Shown: piece by piece, positions 32,846-44,278 of the stretch
Layout of the letters: each line of letters begins with the position of its first letter
Position numbering within the stretch: position 1 is the stretch's first letter
Source of the DNA: Elasticomyces elasticus
Taxonomy: Eukaryota > Ascomycota > Dothideomycetes > Mycosphaerellales > Teratosphaeriaceae
Length of the DNA: 64,000 bases
NCBI GenBank assembly: GCA_035926095.1
Contig: JAVRQT010000012.1
Coordinates: 992,001 to 1,056,000, forward strand
Reading direction: 5' to 3'
Position numbers and translations under genes: made by a program
Notes under the pieces: generated by a model
Seen by the model: only the letters and a program-made list of their open reading frames with translations
Database searches by the model: none
Told to the model about the DNA's origin: nothing

Positions 32846-33207
32846 GGTGTGGGATGATGGGATGGCGGCGGATCAGCTCGAAGTCTTCGTCGGCCGTCTC
32901 CCAAAGATGTGACCTGGGCCACTTCAGTTCCAATGTCGCAAACGTCGGGTGTGATCGAAATTTGCAGTCCAGAAGCCCGGATGAGAGTAGTCGTGAGTGT
33001 ACTGTTACACAGCATTGCCAGCACAGCACCGTGAGTCAATGTATACGTCCCTTCGTGCTGATTGGCCATGTCATGGCATACTGCAGTGTTGATGCTTTAC
33101 GTGCTGCAAAACAATCAACACATGCAGCAACACTGGGAGACTGAGACACGTTCGACCATACTCTGCCGCGAACCACCCAGTAGACAGTACTGGATTCGAC
33201 CTGTCCT
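32846..33207. other. Intergenic
   Basis: Short spacer holding the APH-gene promoter and the 3' end of LCL3. Nothing else seen. Confidence 0.5.
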
Positions 33208-34083
33208 TCATCGCTTTGGCACTTTATCGTACTTTCCACCAACCCCAGTCCCTGCCGTCCTGGTCTTGTACTCCCTCGGCGTCTCAAGGGGTTTCGCCTC
33301 CACCCCCAACATTCGCTCAACTAAACCAGGCGCCTGCCACATCCCTACGCCCTTCTCCTTCGCCTTCTTCTCCGCAGCCCGATATCCCTCTTCATCATCC
33401 CCCCACTCCACGTTATAACTTCCCTCATACATTCCAGCCATCCCGGTTTTCAACATCACCATACACACATCCGTCTTCCAAAAACCCCACTTATATACCC
33501 AAGCCAACCCTACTACGCGATCATACTGATCCCGTCGAAGAAACTGCACGCGCACGTACTTCTCCAACATCAACTCCCTCAGCGCGGCCAACGCCTCTGG
33601 CGCAAAAGGCTGCTCGGGTTTCCCAAAGTGTGACATTTCCGGCGCGTCAATGGCTGCAAGACGCAAGTGGATGGTCCCTGCCTCCCTGATCTGCACTTTC
33701 GAGAAGTTCTGGACTTCCTTTCCGGAACGCCAGCCCCAGCCGGCCCATCTGCCGCCGGGCGTGTGGAAGAAGTGGAAGTTGTCGCCGTCTCCAACACTGG
33801 GTACGTAGCCATAAAAGGTTCGCTTGCGGAAATCGTTAGGACGAAGGTGCTCATGCGTCGGAATGCGGCGGATGAATCTCTTGTAGAGACGTGCAAGAGC
33901 TACGTAAGCCGTAATGCTGATTGCACTCGTGCACGCATATGCTGCGAGTTGCTGCAGTGTCAAGTGAGTCCTGATCTGGGCTTCCGTGGGTATGGTGAGC
34001 TTTGGGAAGGACTCAGCAACCGGCTGCGACACCTCTTTCTTTTTTTCATCGTCTTTGGGTCGGTGTGACCATGGCCATGACAT
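33208..34083 (-). CDS. LCL3: Probable endonuclease LCL3 (SNase-like)
   Basis: One exon, 291 residues from the ATG at 34083 (MSWPWSHRPKDDEKKK). An earlier in-frame GTG at 34146 is not needed. A membrane anchor (about residues 59-78, LAAYACTSAISITAYVALAR) is followed by a staphylococcal-nuclease-like domain. Its pieces are GYVPSVGDGDNFHFFHTPGG, LRLAAIDAPEMSHFGKPEQPF, VRVQFLRRDQYDRVVGLAWV and GMAGMYEG. The catalytic-type Arg and acidic residues of the SNase fold are in place. Lcl3 proteins are membrane-bound and linked to mitochondria in yeast; the nucleic-acid substrate is not defined. Confidence 0.93.
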   Translation of the reverse strand: MSWPWSHRPKDDEKKKEVSQPVAESFPKLTIPTEAQIRTHLTLQQLAAYACTSAISITAYVALARLYKRFIRRIPTHEHLRPNDFRKRTFYGYVPSVGDGDNFHFFHTPGGRWAGWGWRSGKEVQNFSKVQIREAGTIHLRLAAIDAPEMSHFGKPEQPFAPEALAALRELMLEKYVRVQFLRRDQYDRVVGLAWVYKWGFWKTDVCMVMLKTGMAGMYEGSYNVEWGDDEEGYRAAEKKAKEKGVGMWQAPGLVERMLGVEAKPLETPREYKTRTAGTGVGGKYDKVPKR

Positions 34084-34434
34084 GCTGGAGATGCACAATG
34101 TTTGTTTACTTTTATGGTGTTGTTCAGGAGAGCTCGAGGACGTCACGGAGGACTTTCAGCCGAGATCCCGACACGAAGACTGCAATGATGAGAGAGAGAA
34201 GCAGAAGCACCACGCAGAAGCCATGGTCATGGTAGATATAGAAATGCTTGAAGCAGCTACCTCAGCCGCCTCTATATAGTAGCAAAGCAGCAGTCAAAAG
34301 ACCACCACGCAAACCCCAAACCATGCCGCAGCAGAATCACAACGACGGGCTCTCGCCACACATCGCATGCCGCCCACTCATCCCAAAACGCCGTGTTGTC
34401 GCAGGCTTCCCATTTCGAGGCATTTGAGAGTAAC
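34084..34434. other. Intergenic
   Basis: 350 bp between the 3' end of TOP1 and the start of LCL3. No further feature recognised. Confidence 0.5.
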
Positions 34435-37400
34435 TTAGAACTCCCAGTCCTCATCGACAGACTTGATAGCCCAATCGAACTTCTCTCTCAGAGTCTTGGA
34501 GAAGAAGCGCTCAATCGGCACATCGAACTTCTTCGAGAACACCACCGTGAGGCGAGGGTCGATGTAGTTCTGTGAGTCACAGAGTCAGCAAGCCATTCCA
34601 CACTCAACCTCAAACTTGCGGCTGCACTCACAATCTTAGAAGTGCCCAAAGCAACCTCCTTGTTGTTCTCGCGGTCCTCGCTCTGCGACTTCAATGTCGC
34701 AATGCGGGTATCCAGCTTCTCCAGCTGAGTCTCCAACTTCTCAACAGTGGGGCCCTTGCCCTCTGCCTCAATCTTGCCGCCTTTCTTGTTCTCGCGCTTG
34801 AATTTCGCTTCAAGCTCGTCGGCAACTTCCATACGCTCATCGAGCTCCTTGCTCTTCATCTCCTTGGCCCCATCGGCAACCAGCTTCTCATTCTCCTTCT
34901 CAAACTTCTTCTTGATCTTGTCGCGCGCCTCTTCGACTAACTCCGCTTGGTGCTTGAGCACCCACTCGTCACTAAGGCCATCCGGCAGCGCGAAGTACTC
35001 TTCTCCGCGCTTCTTTTTGAGCTTCGGGTCGAGGTCGAGCATCTGCTGCTTGACGCGGTATTGCTGGTATCGGAGTCCGTCGATGCGGCCTTCCATCTTG
35101 CCCATCTGCGCGTCGTGCGTGGCAGCAACAGTCCTCTTATGATTACATAGGATAGCTACCTTGCGATTGGCAGCGTTGTAGGCGAGGACTTTGTCGGCGA
35201 TCGTGCCTTCAGCCTTCATCTCTCGCAGCAGGTTTGCCATTGTCCAGGAAGCATTGTAAGTACGGAACACCTTCGCAGTCAAGCCCGTCATATAGTTCGA
35301 CAGATGCTTGTTCAGTCCGGAGGTGTTGAGTCGGTCGAAGATCTCGTCGCCTTCCTGCTTTGGCGCGCGCTTGAAGAGCTTGAGGTTCTTAAAAACCTGG
35401 GCATCAACCTGCACCTCGTTGTAGAAACGAATTGAGTCCTTGCCCAAGAAATCGAAGATGACAGTCTCGGGTGGTCGCAGTGTGACGTGCTCAAATTTGA
35501 GAGAGCAACAACCGACGGTGTCAGCTTCGTCCTCGCCTTTCTCATTACCGGCACGTAGAGCGAACTGGTCGATAAGGTACACGGCCGTAGCGCGCTGCCG
35601 CTCAGCCATGACATCGGATTTGAGCTCCTTATTGTAATCCTTGCGGATACGATCGATGTGCTTCTTGAGCTCGCGTGCCTTTTCGAACTTTTTGTGGTCG
35701 GACTGACCCTTCACGTCGGAGTTCGCAGCCAGCATAACATACTTGTATGCACCGTTGATGTTCTCCTGCCACATGGCCAACCACGTGCCCTCCTTGTCGT
35801 GCTTGACTTCTTTCCAGTTGTGGCCTTCCGGTGGTGCTGGTACCATCGCCTCCTTGCCGATGTTGATGGTGATCTGCTCCGGCGACACGCGCTTCTTCCA
35901 TTTGCCGGTCTTGGGATGCTCGCCACGGCCACGGAACAGGCCAGGCGGCTCAACACGAAAGTTGCCAACTTTCTGCTTGCGGCCATCCCACATGCAGAAC
36001 ATGTACGGTGCCTCTACCTCGTCCTTTGCAGCCTTCAACTTCTTCTTCTCAGCGGCCGGGAGCGCCTTCTTCGCCGCACGCTCCGCGTCCACGTAGTCAA
36101 AGATAGGCTGGAAGTCGCACTTCTCGAGGGTCTTGAGCTTGACCGTGTTACCGTCCTTGTCTTTACCGTGTCCAGTCCTGTCGAGGATCTCCTTAAAATC
36201 CGCGAAGAAGTTCTTACGGAAGGTCGGGTTCTCGACGTTGTGCGCCGAGTTAAGCATAGCGCCAAAAGCGTAGGCAACCTCTTCGGCTTCAGGTTTGAGC
36301 GTGATAGGAGTGCCGTCGTAGGTCATCTTGACGTGCTTAGGCAGCGGCTCGTATTCAGGTGGGAAGATAACACCGTTGTGCTCTAGCGTCTGCCACTTCT
36401 CAGTGCCATCACCCTTCTGCTGATCTTCCCACCAGCGGTACTCCTCTTCCTCCTCTTCCGCAGCTTCCTCGTCTGCAGCTTGGCCTGCGGACTTCTTGCC
36501 TTTGCCTTTCTTCGCAGGAGTGGCAGCATCCTCCTTCTTGACTTTGGCTTTCGCGGGAGCCTTCTTCTTCAACGGCTTATCATCATCTGATGACTCTTCT
36601 TTCTTGACCTTTGTCGACTTCTTAGCTGGAGCAGCTGCTTTCTTCTTCAATGGCTTGTCGTCCGAGTCGTCGGATACCACCTCCTTCTTGACCACCTTCT
36701 TCGGTTTCTTCTCGTCCTTCTTACGCAAAGCTTGCGCCTCCTTCACAGCATTCTTCTCGATTTGCTCCTTCTCCTTCTGGAGCTTTTGTGCAAGAGGCTC
36801 GCCGTCGTCGGACTCTCCAACCATGGCAGCTGTGACCTTCGGCGGCTTCACGACTTTCTTGAGTGGGATATCATCGTCGGAATCCGAGCTTGCAGCTGCA
36901 GCAGTCTTGCGCTTCTTGTTGAGTGGCACGTCGTCGGAATCCGTCTCGTCTTTGTAGCTTTTGCCGTTGCCCATCGAGGTCTTGCGCTTGCCATTTCCAT
37001 TGGTGTTAGCATGGCCGTTAGTGGCTGGCTGATCGATGTCCATGGCTACTGGCCCGTTGGAGAGCGAAACTCCGGCGTGCGCAGTGCCGTTGGCTGTTGG
37101 AGCTGTGCTATCCATGGCTACGTCGTCGGAGTGGGAAATGGTTGCTTTGGATTTGGCTGGTGGTATGTGTTAGTTGTTGTAAGGAGTATGAGCAGATCAA
37201 TAATTGTGCAGATGATCAAGTAGAGGATTAGATAGATGATGAATGAGTCAAACAATAGGCAGCTGAGCCTGACAGCACACCAGCACTGATGAAGTGATTG
37301 CCTTATGATTGTGGTGAAGTGATGTCGCAAAGGTCAAATTTTGACTATGTCCCGCAACTGAGGTGACATAGCCGAAATCGCGCAACTGAACCAAGCAAAC

Positions 37401-37469
37401 CTCCCGAACTGAGCTGATGACTGAGTGTTACGTACCCTTTAGTGGCATATCATCTTCTAAATCCGACAT
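34435..37469 (-). CDS. TOP1: DNA topoisomerase I (type IB)
   Basis: Exons 37469-37436, 37156-34632 and 34569-34435 give 897 residues. It relaxes supercoils by a transient 3'-phosphotyrosine break in the nucleus. A charged N-terminal region of about 240 residues repeats SDD.PLKK-type motifs, starting with MSDLEDDMPLK in the small first exon. The core domain runs from YRWWEDQ, with catalytic elements including FALRAGNEK, LNKHLSNYMTGLTAKVFRTYN and NHKRTV. A linker coiled coil (RDKIKKKFEKENEKL) precedes the active-site motif SKI-NYIDPRL. The catalytic Tyr is the second residue of the last exon, so splicing completes the motif. The protein ends DEDWEF. The first intron is long (279 nt). The ATG at 37115 is an internal in-frame Met. 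Confidence 0.94.
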
Positions 37470-37876
37470 CTTGCTCCTGACAATCCCTTGTGCTTGTTCC
37501 GTAGGCTTTATCGTGCTCGTAGACGTGTTTCTGAGGTGTGGACTCGAGGACGCGCTGCGCGGTTGAAACAACGCGACAGCTGAAGTTCGTCGACAATCGT
37601 ACAGTGTCAATCTTCGTGCACACTAGAAAGGACAGAGATGAAGCAGATGGTGTTAAGTATGTAATGCAGACAATTGAAGGCGAGCAGGAATGAGGAGAGC
37701 AACAGCGAGAGGAGAGGACGGGGACTTGGTCAAAATCTGTCTGACTTTCGACGCCTAAGGCCACACTTCCGGAAGAAACCGCCAGCGATTGAGGAGAGCA
37801 ACAACCTCATCGGAGCTCGATCAGCGACAGCAATACCTCTCTACTCACCACTACCGCTCGAGAAGCAGCCGCTATT
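37470..37876. promoter_or_regulatory. Bidirectional promoter TOP1/ATP3
   Basis: 407 bp between divergent start codons. No clear TATA. Confidence 0.5.
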
Positions 37877-38972
37877 ATGCTTACTCGCGCTGTCCGCCCG
37901 GCCTTCAAGGCTGGCCAGACTGCTGCCGTCCTCCGGTGCGCTCAGATAGCCCGAGCAAGTACCTCCTTCAAACACAGCTAACCACCATTGCCATGCAGCC
38001 CAGCAGTCACCGCCGCCCCAATCGTCTCCTCCGCCAACTATGCCACCCTCCGCGAAATCGAGCAACGCCTAAAATCCATCCGCAACATCGAGAAAATCAC
38101 CCGAACCATGAAAATTGTTGCCTCCACCAAGCTCACCCGAGCCCAGCGCGCCATGACCTCGTCTCGCGCTTACGGTAGCACCTCCAACACCGTCTTTGAG
38201 GAAGCCGAGACTGCGCCGATTGATGTCGAGGGCGGAAAGAAGACACTCTTGGTCGTCTGCTCTTCGGACAAGGGGTTGTGCGGCGGTATCCACTCGGGTG
38301 TCACGCGTGGAGTGCGAAGGTTGATGAACGACACGCCGGGTGATTACAATTTGGTGGTTATCGGAGAGAAGTCGAAGGCGCAGTTGAGCAGATCCAACCC
38401 TAAGGATATGGTGCTCAGTTTCGCGGGTATCGGAAAGGATGTGCCCACGTTCACGGATGCGCAGGCGATTGCGGACCAGATTTCTCTGCTTCCCGGCGAC
38501 TACTCGAGCGTGAAGATTATGTACAACAAGTTCATCAACGCGCAGAGTTACGAGGCGACGGTTGTGGAGGCGTTCAGCGAGGAGGCCATTGCTGCGTCAC
38601 GTATGTATATTGGCTATCCTGTGAGGATGGGTTCATACTAACAGACGATAACAGCAAACTTTGCCGCTTTCGAGATCGACGACGAAGTCCTTGCCAACCT
38701 CCGCGAATACTCTCTCGCCAACGCTCTTTACTGGGCTCTCGCAGAAGGCCACGCCTGTGAACAGTCTGCTCGCCGAAATGCCATGGACAACGCTAGCAAG
38801 AACGCCGGGTATGTGCACACCTTAGCCCCGTATGAGATAATTGCTGACAACTGCTCTTCTTTGCAGCGACATGATCACCCGCTTCCAGATTCTGTTCAAC
38901 AGGACACGACAAGCCGTCATCACGAACGAGTTAGTGGACATCGTCACCGGTGCCAATGCTTCGGAGGGTTAG
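37877..38972 (+). CDS. ATP3: Mitochondrial ATP synthase subunit gamma
   Basis: Exons 37877-37935, 37999-38600, 38655-38808 and 38867-38972 give 306 residues. This is the rotor shaft of the F1 sector in the mitochondrial matrix. The first exon encodes an amphipathic presequence (MLTRAVRPAFKAGQTAAVLR). The mature part starts NYATLREIEQRLKSIRNIEK and carries the conserved KITRTMKIVASTKL. The C-terminal signature RFQILFNRTRQAVITNELVD is assembled over the last intron. Branch sites CTAAC precede several acceptors. It is divergent from TOP1. Confidence 0.95.
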
Positions 38973-39296
38973 ACAAAGACGGGTGTGAGTTGGTGAGGAA
39001 TGGGGTCCTGTATATAGTATGTGTAGCAGATGGAGAGATGCTGCGGCGTCTGGGCAGCTGTGTACTTGCTTGTTTTCTGCGTCAACAGCTCCTCAATCTA
39101 CCATCGTCTTATTCAGCTGAAGTCTGAAGCTTTTGGTTCGCGACACAAAGCTGCTCTTCACTCATATCTGTGCTATGGTCACGTGTTCTGCCCGGCGCTT
39201 CCAAATTCCAACTCCCTCGGAAGAGGCTTCCCGGATCTCGACCACAATCGCTGACACAGCGTCTCAACTTTCTTCAGCCTTACTTACACATGCCCC
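38973..39296. other. Intergenic
   Basis: Spacer between ATP3 and the Zn2Cys6 gene, holding the promoter of the latter. No TATA recognised. Confidence 0.45.
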
Positions 39297-41390
39297 ATGG
39301 CACAAGGCAAGATGTACAACTGGCAAGGCCTTGAACCGCATCTCGCAGGCCAGTATCTGCAGGACAAGAACAGCGAACCAACATCCGCAAACTCTCCGTC
39401 CGAAGGCAAAGCAACGGCCATGGATCCGTCGCAGCATATGCACAATGGTTTTGCCTCTCACCACATGAGTTCGGGATCGCTCAACAATCAAGCCCAGGAC
39501 AGCAACCATCAACATCAACAGGACCACCTGCAACAACCAGCCAGTCCTCCGTCTTCAGCCAACTCGGGAGGCAAACGGCAACGAGCTAAACAGGCTTGCG
39601 AACCGTGCCGTCTGAGGAAACGACGATGCGATGGCAACTCGCCGTGTAATATGTGTACGCAATTCGAGTATAAGTGTTACTTCGAGAAGCACCCGCGGAA
39701 ACGGAGTAAGCTTGTTGAGCGAGGCGAGGCGATGCATGATCATAGTGCTAGTGGAGGGGCGAGCGCGAGTCCTAATGGTGTTGTTGCTGCTGGTCATCAA
39801 GACCGAAGTAAAGCAGTAGGGTTTGGAGAGTTGCCTGCCCGAGAAGACCGATCGGGATTGGAGGATGCCACTAAGCTACGATCACTGGAAGCAAATTCTG
39901 GACTGGCGTTTGCGAGGTATCTGGGCTTGAAGTTGGATCCTTCGTCAGGGCCTAAGTTGTTCACTTTTGGGTGGAATCTGGGGAGTAGTACTTATGCTTT
40001 TCCCAAGGTGCAGCCGATTACTGAGCTACTTGGACGGGAGCAAATGTTCGCACTCGCAGGACTGTACTTCGCGAATGTGCATCCACTTTATGGGTTTCTG
40101 GATCAGGCGTGGGTGACCGAGCAGCTTGGGTTGAGGTGGTCGGTCGTGCCGGGCGAGGTGTGCAAGGTACCGGATCATCTACTTGCTGGGATCGCTGCGC
40201 TGGGCATCTTGTGGGTGCAGGGAGATCAGTCCGGGCTGAAGGAGGTAGTATTGCCGAAAGTGGTGGAGCTGGCCAAGCAGACGCTGGAGGGGACGAGTAT
40301 CATGCAGCCGCCATGTTTGATGGACGTGCAGAGCTGGAATCTGAGGTCGCTGTATCTGAGGTTGACGGATCACCCGCACGCTACATGGATGGCTACCTGT
40401 ACGGCAATGCATCTAGTTGAGTCGGCGGGCATCCATCAGGAACAGAGTAGTTCGACGTTACATTATGCTTCTGCTATGGTGGAGGACGAGAGGGTGGACG
40501 ACGTCGAGATTCGCAGAAGGACGTTCTGGATCGCCAGGATGCTGAATACATGGTTTAGCTTCGAGTACGGAAGAACTAGAGTGGCGTTGAGGGGCATTAC
40601 GTGTCGATTGCCTACAGCTAGGGAAGGAGATTACACGACGGACTATATCAATCTGTATAGTGTGAGTTGTTGTTTGGATCCTGATCGCACGAATCAGGCC
40701 GAGCAGTGGGAGGAGTTCATTCGGCATCTGGAGTCTTTAGAAGCAAGACATGACGGAATCGTGCTTTCGAAGGCGAACCTAGCCCTCTGCGGGTACCGAC
40801 GGATCCGGCTGGCGAACCCGACGTTGTCGAATGAGTTACTGGGCAGGATTATCAGTATCGGCTTGAAAGGGCTGGACGCTGCGAGAAGGACAGCAGAGAA
40901 GGGCGCACCATGGTGGCACGTAGCGAATGTTCCGTTCCAGGTGATTTGCGTGTTTCTTGCTATGGATGTTCGGGAGAGCTTGATGCATATTGCTACTGCT
41001 ATGCGCACGCTAGAGGATGTGGTGGAGAGGTTCAAGACGGCGGCTATGAAGGAGGCATTGAAGACTGCGCGGTTTTTGGTGAGGCTGAGTAAAAGGAGGA
41101 AGGACGAGGATTCTGATGTTCTTGGTAAGAGTCTGAAGAAGGTCTGCGCATGCTTGGACTGTGATCCGCAACCGGAGAATTTACAACCTAGGTCGACGAT
41201 CGCGCATGTGGAGGTCGGAAATGGGGTGTATGAGTCTCCTCCGGTTGTTGAGAGTGGCGTGCATCCTTCGCACAAGACGCCTTCGACGAGCAGTGAGGAT
41301 TGGAATCTGGACATGTTGAACAACGCGGATTTCGACTGGAACTACTTTCTGGACTCCATGCCGCTGGTGCATATGGAGACGAACATGTGA
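39297..41390 (+). CDS. Zn2Cys6 transcription factor
   Basis: One exon, 697 residues. A Gln/Ser/His-rich N-terminal part precedes the binuclear cluster CX2CX6CX5CX2CX6C at residues 101-127 (CEPCRLRKRRC then CNMCTQFEYKC), with basic flanks (GGKRQRAKQA and HPRKRSK). The middle holds a fungal-specific transcription factor domain (about 220-560, including LAGLYFANVHPLYGFLDQAW and RRRTFWIARMLNTWFSFEYGR). The last 100 residues are likely an activation region (DWNLDMLNNADFDWNYFLDS). A nuclear DNA-binding regulator; targets unknown. It lies next to, but not close enough to prove control of, the downstream CBM1-GH45 gene. Confidence 0.92.
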   Translation: MAQGKMYNWQGLEPHLAGQYLQDKNSEPTSANSPSEGKATAMDPSQHMHNGFASHHMSSGSLNNQAQDSNHQHQQDHLQQPASPPSSANSGGKRQRAKQACEPCRLRKRRCDGNSPCNMCTQFEYKCYFEKHPRKRSKLVERGEAMHDHSASGGASASPNGVVAAGHQDRSKAVGFGELPAREDRSGLEDATKLRSLEANSGLAFARYLGLKLDPSSGPKLFTFGWNLGSSTYAFPKVQPITELLGREQMFALAGLYFANVHPLYGFLDQAWVTEQLGLRWSVVPGEVCKVPDHLLAGIAALGILWVQGDQSGLKEVVLPKVVELAKQTLEGTSIMQPPCLMDVQSWNLRSLYLRLTDHPHATWMATCTAMHLVESAGIHQEQSSSTLHYASAMVEDERVDDVEIRRRTFWIARMLNTWFSFEYGRTRVALRGITCRLPTAREGDYTTDYINLYSVSCCLDPDRTNQAEQWEEFIRHLESLEARHDGIVLSKANLALCGYRRIRLANPTLSNELLGRIISIGLKGLDAARRTAEKGAPWWHVANVPFQVICVFLAMDVRESLMHIATAMRTLEDVVERFKTAAMKEALKTARFLVRLSKRRKDEDSDVLGKSLKKVCACLDCDPQPENLQPRSTIAHVEVGNGVYESPPVVESGVHPSHKTPSTSSEDWNLDMLNNADFDWNYFLDSMPLVHMETNM

Positions 41391-42503
41391 GCCGCTCTGA
41401 ATAATGCTAGATGATGAGACGAAATCTCTGCACAATCACCATGTACTGGGCAACTACGAGCAAATGGCGACAGACCAATACTCACAGAAAGAAGGTGGGA
41501 TTAGTAGCCCGACCTTTGAATGGAACCCGCGCTCTTCTGCATCGATCGCGCACACACCTAAGGGATTCTCGGCACTGCGAAGGCGCTCGCTCGTGGTGAA
41601 CGCCATGCTTCTGGGTGTGACGGCGTGCATTTGATGATCCTGTCGCACCGTCAGCTGCATCACGGCCAATTTCGACAGCTATATGACGCCGTCATATGGC
41701 AAAGATCAAGGTAGATTGTCCATGGGAAGCCACATGCATGAGACTGCTTCTGTGTCATGTGTGCCGTCCATTCGACACGCGGAGTTAGTGGGTGGACGCC
41801 TTGCTTAACATGTCCCAAGATGTGAGCTTCAGAAACGTCGTGACCGTGTGAACAGCGACGTTAAGAGATTGGAACATTTATTTGCTCACCGGATCATAAG
41901 GTACTGAAGAGTGAGCAGTTTTCGATATAAAAAACCGAGCTGATCTGCAGTTTGCGGCTCGCGCCAAGCTCGACGTCAGCCCTGTCGCACGGCTCCTGAG
42001 ATGTCATGTATTCGAAACGACGCTAACATAGCACACCCCTGCTCACATCCACCTCGATTTCCTGGATGACGGAACACAGCAGACATCGACACACGTGGCG
42101 CTGTCAAAAGCACAGCAATGTTACGCAGAGCCGATGCAGTAATTTCGTGCTTGCGCTGAGGATGGTTACACAACCAGACCAGAACCGTTTGCAAACCTTC
42201 AAGCATCAGACGGCTAAATGTGACGAGCCGTCCGGTCTGCGACCGCCACCAGCATCCCCGCGCCCAAGACAGCTGGTGTCCACGGGTTCACGATCCGACA
42301 GCCACGTTCCACGCTATAGATCGATCTCGACGGACGCCATGGCCACACAAAGCTTAGCCAGAGCATGGGTGGGCACCAAGGTTTCGCACCAGCTCCACCG
42401 AACCAGATTCAAAGGCTTGTTTGATGAAACTGCGCATCCAAGCGAGCCGTCATCGAAGAGATCCAACATCTTGGGCCGTGTATGCGAAGAAGGATCGACG
42501 TGG
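41391..42503. other. Intergenic
   Basis: 1.1 kb upstream of the GH45 gene. Short frames only. The length fits a regulated promoter. Confidence 0.45.
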
Positions 42504-42509
42504 TATAAG
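42504..42509 (+). promoter_or_regulatory. TATA box of the GH45 gene
   Basis: TATAAG 120-125 nt before the start codon at 42629. Confidence 0.5.
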
Positions 42510-42628
42510 AAGGCGACTTGTTCTCGGTCGTTGGACCGGACCCATCTCCTCATCTCAGTCTCTCCTTTCCAGCCCTACGCAGACCATTTCATCCAGTCTC
42601 TGGTAGACCATCACAGTCCTTCGACAAG

Positions 42629-43543
42629 ATGTTGACCAACACCCTCGTCCTTCTGGCATCTGCTGCTAGCAGTGCCCTCGCCGCCCAAGCCGCGTACGCT
42701 CAGTGTGGTGGTACTGGCTTTACCGGAGGCACCACTTGTGTCTCTGGTTACACCTGCGTGGTTTCCAACTCATACTACTCGCAGTGCCTTCCTGGTAAGT
42801 CATCACATGTTGTCATTCGCACACAACATCGCTGACCCATCCTCAGCGACCGGCGCGCAGACATCGGCCAAGCCTGCCACCACGGTAGCACCTGCCAAGA
42901 CGTCGGCCACTACCAAGGCTGTTGCGACGTCCACGAAGGCTGCATCTAGCGGCGGATCCGGCAGCGGCACCATCTACAAGGCTTCGTTCACCGAATACGG
43001 TGCAGGCGACAGCTTCGGGTCCGGCAACTGCCAGGTGAAGTCGACCGCTTGCGGCTACTACACTACCGGCTACAATGCCGCGGTCTCGCAGAACGAGTTC
43101 GGTGTTGGTCCAGGCGCCGGTGCGGGTCCTGCTTGCGGTACCTGCTGGAAGCTCACCATCCAGACGGACAGCTCTGGAAAGACCGTCAGCAATGCTGGCA
43201 ACAGCATTGTTGTGGAGGTGACCAACCTGTGCCCTGGTGCGTATCTTCTCAATGTCGGTTCAAGTCACTTTGCTAATTATCTCGCTAGCTTCTGGCAACC
43301 CCCTGTGTGCCCAGAACGGTCTTGGTATGTACTCATGTCTAAAGTTGGCCGATCTACGAGACCTTTGCTGATCTTCTTGTTTCATTAGGTGGCACCAACC
43401 AGTACGGAGCGAACCTCAACTTCGATACTTGCAAGGACTCTGGTGCTTCGGCAGCCTTGTTCGGAAACTCTGGTGTTGGACTTGGTGTTGGTACCGCTCA
43501 GCAAGTGGCGTGCAACAGCCAGGTCGGCACAGTTGTTGGTTAG
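42629..43543 (+). CDS. Secreted CBM1-GH45 endoglucanase-like protein
   Basis: Exons 42629-42794, 42847-43236, 43289-43324 and 43389-43543 give 248 residues. A signal peptide (MLTNTLVLLASAASSALAAQ) is followed directly by a fungal cellulose-binding CBM1 (QCGGTGFTGGTTC then CVVSNSYYSQCLP), a Thr/Ala/Lys/Ser linker and a GH45-type domain: YKASFTEYGAGDSFGSGNCQ, FGVGPGAGAGPACGTCWKL, VVEVTNLCP, TNQYGANLNFDTC. This resembles the subfamily-C/expansin-like GH45 group (LNFDTC corresponds to HFDIC of Cel45A-type enzymes, Asp as general acid). It likely acts on cellulose or loosens plant wall. The 36-nt third exon and the conserved NPLCAQNG fit the family. Confidence 0.88.
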
Positions 43544-44278
43544 AGGTATCTCGGATACAAGTCAGGTTGACGATACGATGCTAGTGAAGGCTACTGATCA
43601 TACACTCTTTGTTAGAACGTATTGCACGTATCATTCCAATGTATGAAATCATGGCCGGTGAAGAGGTCTACAACGTTCCAGCATTGCCCGGCGAAACAAG
43701 CAAGCCTTAAGCAGATTGACATCTCAACAGCCGTGTGTCTGTGATAGTGGATTCTCAGCTGCAGCAATATCATTATATCAGTTGTCAAGCAGGTTGGCAA
43801 ACAAGAAGAAACTCGGTGGATAGCAGCCACGACTTCACACGCCGTTGTAGCGTTACGCGTAGTACACCTCTAACAAAACTCTGGCTCGGATTGGGAAGGC
43901 ACGGCGGCTCTTTCCGACGGGAATAGTTGCAACCCCCATGCCAAGGCTGTCGACAAAGATGGGGTACGAGGAGGAGTCTCGAGGGAAACCTTCTTTCAAC
44001 AACAACAGTTGTGAAACAATCGAGCGTCAATCTGTCGTCTTGAGCTCTGAGCGGCGTCGGTAGCCTGAGCCGCTCGCGAAGATCTACCAGCGTGAAAAGT
44101 CACGAGGGGCAGCAGCAAGGCATAGCCGAGGGCCTCCTTCAGCCTCCGCTTGTGATGCAGCCTGCAGGTAAGAAGTACTTACGAGTACAAGTTACAAGGC
44201 CAAGCATGCGAGTATTGTCTAGAAGCTGAGCCTTTTTCACATCTCTTCCTCCGTTTCTTCTCTACCACTTGCTCGAAC
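43544..44278. other. Intergenic
   Basis: Spacer with the promoter of the MFS gene. Nothing else supported. Confidence 0.45.

Noticed and set aside
34083..34146. Upstream GTG start for LCL3
   Set aside because: The ATG at 34083 gives the expected short N-terminus before the membrane anchor.
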